Part shown: piece after piece, positions 1-5,816 of the stretch | How positions within the stretch are numbered: position 1 is the stretch's first letter | Layout of the letters: every line of letters begins with the position of its first letter | DNA from: an uncultured Flavobacteriales bacterium | Lineage (GTDB): Bacteria; Bacteroidota; Bacteroidia; Flavobacteriales_D; SKUL01 | Direction: 5' to 3' | Length of the DNA stretch: 12,746 nucleotides | Assembly: GCA_937911795.1 (NCBI GenBank) | Contig: CALDPJ010000008.1 | Coordinates: forward strand, 1-12,746 | The notes under the pieces: model-generated | Told to the model about the DNA's origin: nothing | Database searches by the model: none | The model's input: only the letters and a program-made list of their open reading frames with translations | Position numbers and translations under genes: made by a program

Positions 1-7
1 CTCAAAA

Positions 8-50
8 ATAGTTAAAACTATGCACTTTAGTGCATTTCGCTTTAGCTTCT
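8..50. repeat. Cluster of small REP-like hairpins
   Basis: Three small palindromes lie in a row: ATAGTT-AA-AACTAT (8-21), ATGCACT-TT-AGTGCAT (20-35) and GCT-TT-AGC (39-46). The last two share a CTTTAG core. A related hairpin, GACT-TTC-AGTC, follows at 132-142. Palindromes with a C-TTT-AG or C-TAAA-G core resemble, from memory, the extragenic repeats mobilised by IS200-like REP-associated transposases in Bacteroidota. That link is inference, because no transposase lies in the window. Confidence 0.45.
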
Positions 51-66
51 AAAAACTTATTATACA

Positions 67-124
67 CCACGAATTCACGAATAAATAGGTAAGATTCATA
101 TAAGAAATATTTGTGTATTCGTGG
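67..124. repeat. Imperfect 17-bp inverted repeat
   Basis: The left arm CCACGAATTCACGAATA (67-83) matches the reverse complement of the right arm (108-124) at 15 of 17 positions, with 24 bases between the arms. Sequences of the type TTCGTG...ATTCGTGG are familiar as dispersed repeats in Bacteroidota genomes (recollection, not searched). The right arm contains the GTG codon at 113 that opens the kinase reading frame, so that frame begins inside a repeat. Confidence 0.55.
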
Positions 125-1387
125 CAAAACGGACTTTCAGTCTTCTACAAACCTATGGACTTAAAGTCCATAGGTTTTTTAAAATCTGACTTAAAGGCAA
201 TCAATGAAAGGATCGAGTTATATGCAATCATCGGCTTACTTGTAATTCTTTTTTCCTCGCTCATCGCCTATTTGATTTCCAATTTTCTGCAAATCAGTAT
301 CTCAAGACCGATTGTTGAAATGGCAAGAACCGCCAGTATCATTTCTGATCAGAAAGATTATTCGGTGCGCGTCAAAAAAATAGGGAATGACGAACTCGGG
401 TACTTGACAGATGCTTTTAATCAGATGCTGGAACAAATTCAAACGCAAAACCGGGAATTAGAATCCTTTAACAAAAACCTGGAACAAATGGTGATGGAAA
501 GAACCAGGGAGTTAGAAATCGCAAATAGGGAACAAAAGAAGGGAAAAAAAGAAATCTCGAAGAAAAACAAAGAACTTGCTCAGGCACTCCAGGAACTAAA
601 AATCGCAGACGATCATCTTAAAAAGTTAAACAACGATCTGGAAAAGCGAGTCAAAGAGCGAACAAAAGCCCTTTTGGCAAGCGAGAAAGCATTTAAAGTA
701 AAGAATCTGGAATTGGAGAAAACCAATATCGATCTCGACAACTTTATCTATACTGCGTCGCATGATCTGAAGAGCCCTATTGTAAACCTGGAAGGATTGG
801 TCAATCTGATGCGAAAGCGATTTAAACCGGTAATTGCAGCGGATGATGTAAAGCTCCTGGATATGGTAGATCTCTCCATTCAGAAATTAAAAAGCACCAT
901 TAGAGATCTTGCGGAAATTACCAAAGTGCAGAAAGATCTGGAAGAAGATGCACAAGAGATTTCCTTTAAAAAAATACTGGAAGATGTTAAAGACGGCATC
1001 AACACCAATATTGCCGAGTCAAATGCTATTATTCATGAGGATTTCCAGGTATCACATTTGGTGTATCCCCGAAAGAACCTCAGGAGCATCATTTATAATT
1101 TGTTGAGCAATGCCATAAAATACCGATCGAAAGACAGGCAACTGGAAATCGATATTAAAACTTATTCAGAAAACGGCACCACCGTGTTGATGATCAGGGA
1201 CAATGGCATGGGTATCAGCAAAGAACATCAACCTAAACTGTTTACGATGTTTAAGCGACTGCACGCGCATGTAGAGGGTTCGGGAATAGGCCTGTACATC
1301 ACCAAGCGCATCATCGAAAACCGCGGTGGCTACATTGAAGTATCGAGTGAAGTAGACAAAGGCAGCGAGTTTAAGGTGTTTTTTTGA
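113..1387 (+). CDS. Sensor histidine kinase, N-terminally truncated (possible pseudogene)
   Basis: This is a membrane sensor kinase of a two-component system lacking its input half. Counting from the GTG at 113: residues about 37-60 are one membrane helix, 61-115 a HAMP domain, 116-200 a charged coiled coil, then HisKA with phospho-acceptor His217 in ASHDLKSP. The HATPase domain has an N-box (NLLSNAIKY, 329-337), a G1 box (DNGMGI, 363-368) and a GSGIGL loop (389-394). All catalytic motifs are intact. Relatives normally carry a first membrane helix and a periplasmic domain before this point; here only a stub ending in KSDLKAI remains. A TAA at 101-103 closes the frame upstream. The GTG and the next in-frame start (ATG 155) lie inside inverted repeats, so neither looks native. 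The kinase may be the 3' part of a disrupted gene or a shortened protein still made. No response regulator is adjacent. It converges on hutU with a 25-base gap. Confidence 0.8.
   Translation: MYSWQNGLSVFYKPMDLKSIGFLKSDLKAINERIELYAIIGLLVILFSSLIAYLISNFLQISISRPIVEMARTASIISDQKDYSVRVKKIGNDELGYLTDAFNQMLEQIQTQNRELESFNKNLEQMVMERTRELEIANREQKKGKKEISKKNKELAQALQELKIADDHLKKLNNDLEKRVKERTKALLASEKAFKVKNLELEKTNIDLDNFIYTASHDLKSPIVNLEGLVNLMRKRFKPVIAADDVKLLDMVDLSIQKLKSTIRDLAEITKVQKDLEEDAQEISFKKILEDVKDGINTNIAESNAIIHEDFQVSHLVYPRKNLRSIIYNLLSNAIKYRSKDRQLEIDIKTYSENGTTVLMIRDNGMGISKEHQPKLFTMFKRLHAHVEGSGIGLYITKRIIENRGGYIEVSSEVDKGSEFKVFF
149..180. repeat. Perfect 12-bp stem hairpin with T-run (REP-like or terminator-like)
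   Basis: The arms AAACCTATGGAC (149-160) and GTCCATAGGTTT (166-177) are exactly complementary around a 5-base loop, TTAAA, and the right arm runs into a stretch of six T (175-180). This has the form of a Rho-independent terminator. It also resembles the end hairpin of a REP/IS200-type element, and the small C-TTT-AG hairpins just upstream favour that reading. It lies inside the open frame of the histidine kinase, where it would hamper expression of the kinase from any upstream promoter. Confidence 0.6.
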
Positions 1388-1412
1388 GGGAAAATAAACC
1401 ATTTTCAACCCT

Positions 1413-3425
1413 TTACACCAATCCCTTCAGCACCGCATCATCCACCTCCTCGGCCAGCGTCACCTTTAATTTTGGTTCCTGCTCCATGGCACGTTTTATG
1501 GCGAAATCAGCTTCTTTGTTGCGTGCCCACGAGCGTCGGGCAATGCCGTTGTTCACATCCCAGTGCAGCATTGATTTCAACCTTCGGTCTGCATTATCAG
1601 TACCATCGAGTGTCATCCCAAATCCTCCGTTGATCACTTCGCCCCAACCTACGCCACCGCCGTTGTGAATCGAAACCCAGGTAGCACCGCGAAAGCTGTC
1701 GCCGATAACATTGTGTATGGCCATGTCTGCCGTGAATTGCGAACCGTCGTAAATGTTGGATGTCTCGCGGTAGGGCGAATCCGTTCCCGAAACATCGTGA
1801 TGATCGCGTCCCAGTACTACCGGTGCGGAGATGGTTCCGTCGGCAATAGCGCTGTTAAAAGCCGCGGCTATTTTCATGCGGCCTTCTGCATCGGCATAAA
1901 GTATTCGGGCCTGAGAGCCAACCACCAGTTTGTTTTTTCCGGCTTCTTTAATCCAGTGAATGTTGTCGGCCATTTGTTGCTGAATTTCGGGTGGCGAAGT
2001 TTTTCGCATTGCTTCCAGTACTTCTGCAGCAATCCGATCGGTTGTGGCCAGATCTTCTGGTTTTCCGGAAGTACAAACCCAACGAAATGGCCCGAATCCG
2101 TAGTCGAAACACATGGGCCCCATAATGTCCTGAACGTAACTCGGATAGCGGAAAGAGCCATCGTTGTTGAGAATCTCTGCTCCCGCGCGACTGGCTTCCA
2201 GCAGAAATGCGTTTCCGTAATCAAAGAAATACATGCCGTTTACCGCAAGCCGGTTGATCGCATTTACATGTCGATGCAAACTATTTCGGACCTGCTCCGC
2301 AAATTTTTCGGGTTCGGCGGCCATCATCCGGTTCGATTCTTCATAGCTCAAACCAGCCGGATAGTAGCCGCCCGAGAGCGGGTTGTGTAAAGAAGTCTGG
2401 TCAGATCCGAGGTCAACTTTAATCCCGGAGTCGGCTAGTTTCTCCCACAAATCCACGACATTACCGAGGTATGCGAAAGAACGGGTTTCTTCTGCTTCGC
2501 GAACTTTCTGTACACGCTGCAACAAGTCGTCCAAGTCTGAAACTACTTCATCTACCCAACCTTGTTCCTGACGTTTATAGGCCGCTTTCGGGTTGATCTC
2601 GGCTGTGATGCTGACCACTCCGGCAATGTTTCCGGCTTTTGGTTGCGCTCCCGACATGCCTCCCAATCCTGCCGTCACGAACAATCGCCCCTTCAGCGAT
2701 TCACCGGTTTTTACAATTTTACGAATGGCGTTAAGTACGGTAATGGTAGTGCCGTGTACAATTCCCTGCGGACCAATGTACATATAGGAACCGGCGGTCA
2801 TTTGTCCGTATTGCGTTACACCCAATGCATTAAATTTTTCCCAGTCGTCGGGTTTTGAATAATTCGGAATCATCATTCCGTTGGTAACCACCGCGCGTGG
2901 TGCGTCGGCGTGCGACGGAAACAGCCCCATCGGATGGCCCGAGTACATCACCAGCGTTTGCTCTTCGGTCATTTCGCTGAGATATTTCATCGCCAGCAGA
3001 TATTGCGCCCAGTTTTGAAAAACCGCTCCGTTTCCGCCATAGGTAATCAGCTCGTGCGGGTGCTGTGCCACCGCCGGATCGAGGTTGTTCTGAATCATAA
3101 GCATGATGCTCGCAGCCTGATCGCACTTCGCCGGATATTCGCTGATGGGACGGGCATACATTTCATAATCCGGCCGAAAACGATACATATAAATCCGTCC
3201 GTATTTTTTCAATTCTTCAGAAAATTCTTTGGCCAGAATGGTATGGTGTTTCTTCGGGAAATACCGGAGTGCATTGCGCAGTGCCAGTTCTTTCTCTGCC
3301 TGAGACAGTATGTCTTTTCGAACCGGAGCGTGGCTTACATTCGGGTCATAGTGTTTTTCGGCTGGCAATTCGGCGGGAAGACCGACGCGAATTTGTTCCT
3401 GGAAATTTATAGAATGGTCACTCAT
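1413..3425 (-). CDS. hutU: Urocanate hydratase (urocanase)
   Basis: This cytosolic enzyme carries out step two of histidine degradation: urocanate plus water gives 4-imidazolone-5-propanoate, with tightly bound NAD+ acting as electrophile. At 670 residues it matches the longer urocanase form found in Bacteroidota and eukaryotes, against about 560 in Pseudomonas. Visible motifs are ITYGGNGAVFQNW (127-139), GQMTAGSYMYIGPQGIVHG (207-225), the glycine-rich nucleotide-binding GLGGMSGAQP (253-262), FGPFRWVCTSG (444-454, including Cys451) and DHHDVSGTDSPYRET (541-555). The gene appears full length and undamaged. It starts 5 bases after the stop of the DUF5522 gene, so the two are probably co-transcribed. 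The other hut genes (histidine ammonia-lyase, imidazolonepropionase, formiminoglutamate hydrolase) are not in the window, so the pathway is either dispersed or partial. Confidence 0.96.
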   Translation of the reverse strand: MSDHSINFQEQIRVGLPAELPAEKHYDPNVSHAPVRKDILSQAEKELALRNALRYFPKKHHTILAKEFSEELKKYGRIYMYRFRPDYEMYARPISEYPAKCDQAASIMLMIQNNLDPAVAQHPHELITYGGNGAVFQNWAQYLLAMKYLSEMTEEQTLVMYSGHPMGLFPSHADAPRAVVTNGMMIPNYSKPDDWEKFNALGVTQYGQMTAGSYMYIGPQGIVHGTTITVLNAIRKIVKTGESLKGRLFVTAGLGGMSGAQPKAGNIAGVVSITAEINPKAAYKRQEQGWVDEVVSDLDDLLQRVQKVREAEETRSFAYLGNVVDLWEKLADSGIKVDLGSDQTSLHNPLSGGYYPAGLSYEESNRMMAAEPEKFAEQVRNSLHRHVNAINRLAVNGMYFFDYGNAFLLEASRAGAEILNNDGSFRYPSYVQDIMGPMCFDYGFGPFRWVCTSGKPEDLATTDRIAAEVLEAMRKTSPPEIQQQMADNIHWIKEAGKNKLVVGSQARILYADAEGRMKIAAAFNSAIADGTISAPVVLGRDHHDVSGTDSPYRETSNIYDGSQFTADMAIHNVIGDSFRGATWVSIHNGGGVGWGEVINGGFGMTLDGTDNADRRLKSMLHWDVNNGIARRSWARNKEADFAIKRAMEQEPKLKVTLAEEVDDAVLKGLV

Positions 3426-3430
3426 GTTTT

Positions 3431-3616
3431 TCAGATTATTCGGCTGGTTTTAGGATCAAATCCGTAGGGACAGTGGCGGCAGCCGCTCTTGCAGCAAAAG
3501 CCGCGTTTGCGTAAATAGTGTTCAGTGAAAACTATATATCCTTCGTCAGTGGTATAATAGTCTTCGGGGTCGAGTTTCGACCTTTTAGAAAAACCGCTCA
3601 TGTCATCCGGCACCAT
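3431..3616 (-). CDS. DUF5522 family small Cys-rich protein
   Basis: A 61-residue protein of unknown function. Its C-terminal half carries CCKSGCRHCPYGFD (41-54) with Cys41, Cys42, Cys46 and Cys49 plus His48. This is the hallmark I associate with DUF5522, and the Cys/His spacing suggests metal binding (inference). A GYIVFTEHYLRKRG segment (26-39) precedes the cluster. There is no signal peptide or membrane helix, so it is probably cytosolic. A second in-frame ATG lies at residue 6, leaving the exact start uncertain by five residues. The gene ends 5 bases before the hutU ATG, which implies co-transcription. Upstream, the minus strand has GATCTTTG (7 of 8 matches to the TAnnTTTG element), but no TTG stands at the right distance. 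Confidence 0.85.
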   Translation of the reverse strand: MVPDDMSGFSKRSKLDPEDYYTTDEGYIVFTEHYLRKRGFCCKSGCRHCPYGFDPKTSRII

Positions 3617-3752
3617 GTTGCAAAGATCGCAATTGTTCTAAAAGTGTACGGAAAAACACAAGTTGCGGTCAATGAATCTCCTGAGCGACGGATAATGCTC
3701 CTTAAAAATTTTGAAGATGATCAGGAGCAGCAGCAGAAAATTTTAGAACAGC

Positions 3753-3782
3753 TTGTATGGATAAATATATATTTTAACTTTG
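3753..3782 (+). promoter_or_regulatory. Bacteroidota-type promoter (TTG-N19-TAnnTTTG)
   Basis: TTG at 3753-3755 and TAACTTTG at 3775-3782 are separated by exactly 19 bases. This matches the -33/-7 consensus described for Bacteroides and Flavobacterium. By the usual geometry transcription would begin at about 3787, which falls on the ATG (3786-3788) of the PLP enzyme. The transcript would then be leaderless or nearly so. Confidence 0.7.
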
Positions 3783-3785
3783 GCT

Positions 3786-4730
3786 ATGCCACTGTTCATA
3801 GGAGCCGCTCCGGTACACGAGTTATACCATCCTTTGTTTGAAAAACACGGGGTGGAAGTCCTGATTAAGAGAGAAGATTTATTGCACGAGCAGGTCTCCG
3901 GTAATAAGTGGCGTAAATTACGCTACAATATTGCAGCTGCCCGCGATTTGGGAATGGAAAGCATTCTGACATTCGGAGGAGCATACAGCAATCATCTCTA
4001 CGCTACGGCTGCCGCTTGTAGTGCCATTGGTTTTGAGAGCATTGGGGTGGTGCGTGGTGATCCGGTTTTTCCGCTGAACCCAACGCTTGATTTCGCTGTG
4101 AAACACGGCATGACGTTGCATTATATTTCCCGTGGTGATTACCGCCGGATGGACAACAACGGAATTCTGCAGAAACTACACGAACAGTACAGCCACGCAT
4201 ACATTGTTCCCGAAGGCGGTTCCAACATTCTCGGAATTCGCGGGTGTATGGAAATCCTTAGTGAGGTAAAGGATCAATATGATATTGTTGCTGTGCCGTG
4301 CGGAACCGGTGCAACATTGGCCGGATTGGTGCTTTCACTCGAAGATCACCAGAGTGCAATTGGTTTTTCGGCTATGAAAGGAGGAGATTTTCTTCAGGAA
4401 AATGTACTTGGGCATCTTCAAAAAGTGCTCGAAGATCCTTTTCCCAACCACGACCTGTCCAGATCTTTTCTGATTGAAACCCGTTACCACTTCGGCGGAT
4501 ACGGAAAGTACACCTCCGAATTGGCCAATTTTATGCTGGAGTTTTACAACGATCACAACATCCGCCTCGATCCGATTTACACAGCGAAGATGGCTTTTGG
4601 GCTGTATGATCTCATCAGGCGCAAAAATTTCCCGAGGGGTTCGCGAATTCTTATGATTCATACCGGTGGATTGCAGGGACTGGCCGGTTATGCGGAACGA
4701 TTCGGTGAAAAATTCTATCCCGAAGATTAG
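3786..4730 (+). CDS. PLP-dependent D-cysteine desulfhydrase / ACC deaminase-like enzyme
   Basis: A fold-type II PLP enzyme of the tryptophan synthase beta superfamily, 314 residues. The family includes D-cysteine desulfhydrase (D-cysteine to pyruvate, sulfide and ammonia) and 1-aminocyclopropane-1-carboxylate deaminase; the true substrate cannot be told from sequence. SGNKWRKL (38-45) holds the PLP lysine, Lys41. GGAYSNHLYATAAA (64-77) contributes to cofactor and carboxylate binding, PCGTGATLAG (171-180) is the phosphate-binding loop, and HTGGLQG (292-298) is the C-terminal cofactor-contact motif. I chose the ATG at 3786 because family similarity starts within about ten residues. A TTG at 3780 would overlap the promoter element. 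It is divergent from the DUF5522-hutU pair and carries its own promoter, so it is probably monocistronic. The 150-base gap downstream shows no clear terminator. Confidence 0.88.
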   Translation: MPLFIGAAPVHELYHPLFEKHGVEVLIKREDLLHEQVSGNKWRKLRYNIAAARDLGMESILTFGGAYSNHLYATAAACSAIGFESIGVVRGDPVFPLNPTLDFAVKHGMTLHYISRGDYRRMDNNGILQKLHEQYSHAYIVPEGGSNILGIRGCMEILSEVKDQYDIVAVPCGTGATLAGLVLSLEDHQSAIGFSAMKGGDFLQENVLGHLQKVLEDPFPNHDLSRSFLIETRYHFGGYGKYTSELANFMLEFYNDHNIRLDPIYTAKMAFGLYDLIRRKNFPRGSRILMIHTGGLQGLAGYAERFGEKFYPED

Positions 4731-4880
4731 TTATTCTGAGATTTATTTACTGCCCCGCCGCGATGATTTCCATTTTTGGGATATACCGGATTAAACAGTG
4801 CTGCGTTAATAAAAGTGCCGCAACCGGTGGCATATCGCGGCTTTCCACATGTAGTTTAGCAGTTTGGATAATTATACGCA

Positions 4881-5816
4881 ATGATGAACAGGATCAGCAG
4901 AGCAGTGTTGGCGGTAATGTGTTTCGCTATAAGTGCACATACTATGGCTTCGGACAATGGACCGAAGATTACCCGCCAGCAATACATCGAGCAATGGAAA
5001 GATGTTGCCATTGAACAAATGCAAAAACATGGTATTCCGGCCAGTATTAAACTGGCGCAGGGAATTCTTGAGAGCGCCGACGGAAACAGCATGCTCGCAC
5101 GGAAAGCCAACAATCACTTTGGAATCAAGTGTCACGGCTGGAGTGGGCCGGGAGTTTATAAAGACGACGATAAAAAGAATGAATGCTTTCGGAAATACCG
5201 GAATGCGCAGGAATCTTTTGATGATCATTCTGAGTTTCTGAAAAAAACGCGTTATGCTTTTTTGTTTGAATACAAAACCACCGATTATAAAGCCTGGGCA
5301 CACGGATTGAAAAAGGCCGGTTACGCCACCAATCCCAAATATCCACAGTTGCTGATTCGCATCATTGAAGAGAACGAACTCTACCGCTACGATTCGGTTC
5401 AGAAGAACAAACGAAGAGAGGTGGTGGCTGAAAAACCGAAGAAAGAATCCGGAGGAGCAGTTATCGATTATACCATAGGCTATCGCGAAATGATTACCGA
5501 CAACAACGTGAAATTTGTATTCGCGAAAGGTGGTGACTCATACGATCAAATTGCCCGGAATCTCGGATTGCGGACCTGGCAACTCGTGAAGTATAATGAT
5601 GCGGAAAAAACCTATCAACTGCAGGAAGGAGAAAGGGTGTATGTAAAACCCAAACGCAATAAAGCGACGGCCAAGATCCACGTGGTTCAGGAAGGGCAGA
5701 CCTTACGTCAGATATCCCAGTTGCACGCCATCAAAATGAAGAGGTTGATGAAATACAACGCGATTAATGAAAACACTCCTTTACAATCGGGTCAGAAAAT
5801 CAAGCTCCGCCGTTAA
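4881..5816 (+). CDS. Secreted glucosaminidase (GH73-type) with C-terminal LysM-like repeats
   Basis: A peptidoglycan hydrolase expected to cut the GlcNAc-MurNAc backbone in the periplasm or at the cell surface. Residues 1-23 (two Met, basic NRISR, hydrophobic stretch, TMA-S) look like a signal peptide. The glucosaminidase domain spans about 30-170 and includes AQGILESADGNS (59-70) with the likely catalytic Glu64, NNHFGIKC (77-84) and the GYATNPKYP motif (147-155). A basic linker (175-190) follows. Two LysM-type modules come next: a divergent one at about 213-257 and a clearer one at about 265-311 (HVVQEGQTLRQISQLH). This layout is common in Bacteroidota cell-wall hydrolases. The second ATG (4884) is an equally possible start. 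The stop codon directly abuts the stop of the opposing 909-residue gene. No good TTG/TAnnTTTG promoter was found upstream. Confidence 0.9.
   Translation: MMNRISRAVLAVMCFAISAHTMASDNGPKITRQQYIEQWKDVAIEQMQKHGIPASIKLAQGILESADGNSMLARKANNHFGIKCHGWSGPGVYKDDDKKNECFRKYRNAQESFDDHSEFLKKTRYAFLFEYKTTDYKAWAHGLKKAGYATNPKYPQLLIRIIEENELYRYDSVQKNKRREVVAEKPKKESGGAVIDYTIGYREMITDNNVKFVFAKGGDSYDQIARNLGLRTWQLVKYNDAEKTYQLQEGERVYVKPKRNKATAKIHVVQEGQTLRQISQLHAIKMKRLMKYNAINENTPLQSGQKIKLRR

Noticed and set aside
1665..2390. 241-residue plus-strand open frame antisense to hutU
   Set aside because: It lies entirely inside hutU, which is full length with all family motifs. The antisense product is Cys/Arg-rich without recognisable domains. 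The same applies to the 185-residue frame at 2910-3467.
3697..3728. Inverted repeat GCTCCT / AGGAGC in the divergent promoter region, possible operator
   Set aside because: Only 6 bp per arm with 20 bases between them, expected often by chance, and no regulator gene is nearby.
3518..3841. 107-residue plus-strand open frame crossing the divergent intergenic region; its stretch around 3647-3755 (NESPERRIMLLKNFEDDQ) looks protein-like
   Set aside because: Its 5' part is antisense to the DUF5522 gene, and its 3' part covers the promoter and start of the PLP enzyme in another frame. No start codon fits the protein-like part alone. It could be a gene remnant, but I cannot support it.
4757..4841. 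Perfect 8-bp inverted repeat GCCGCGAT / ATCGCGGC flanking the intergenic region before the glucosaminidase gene
   Set aside because: The arms are 69 bases apart with no T-run, so it is not a terminator, and it is too short to claim as a mobile-element end.
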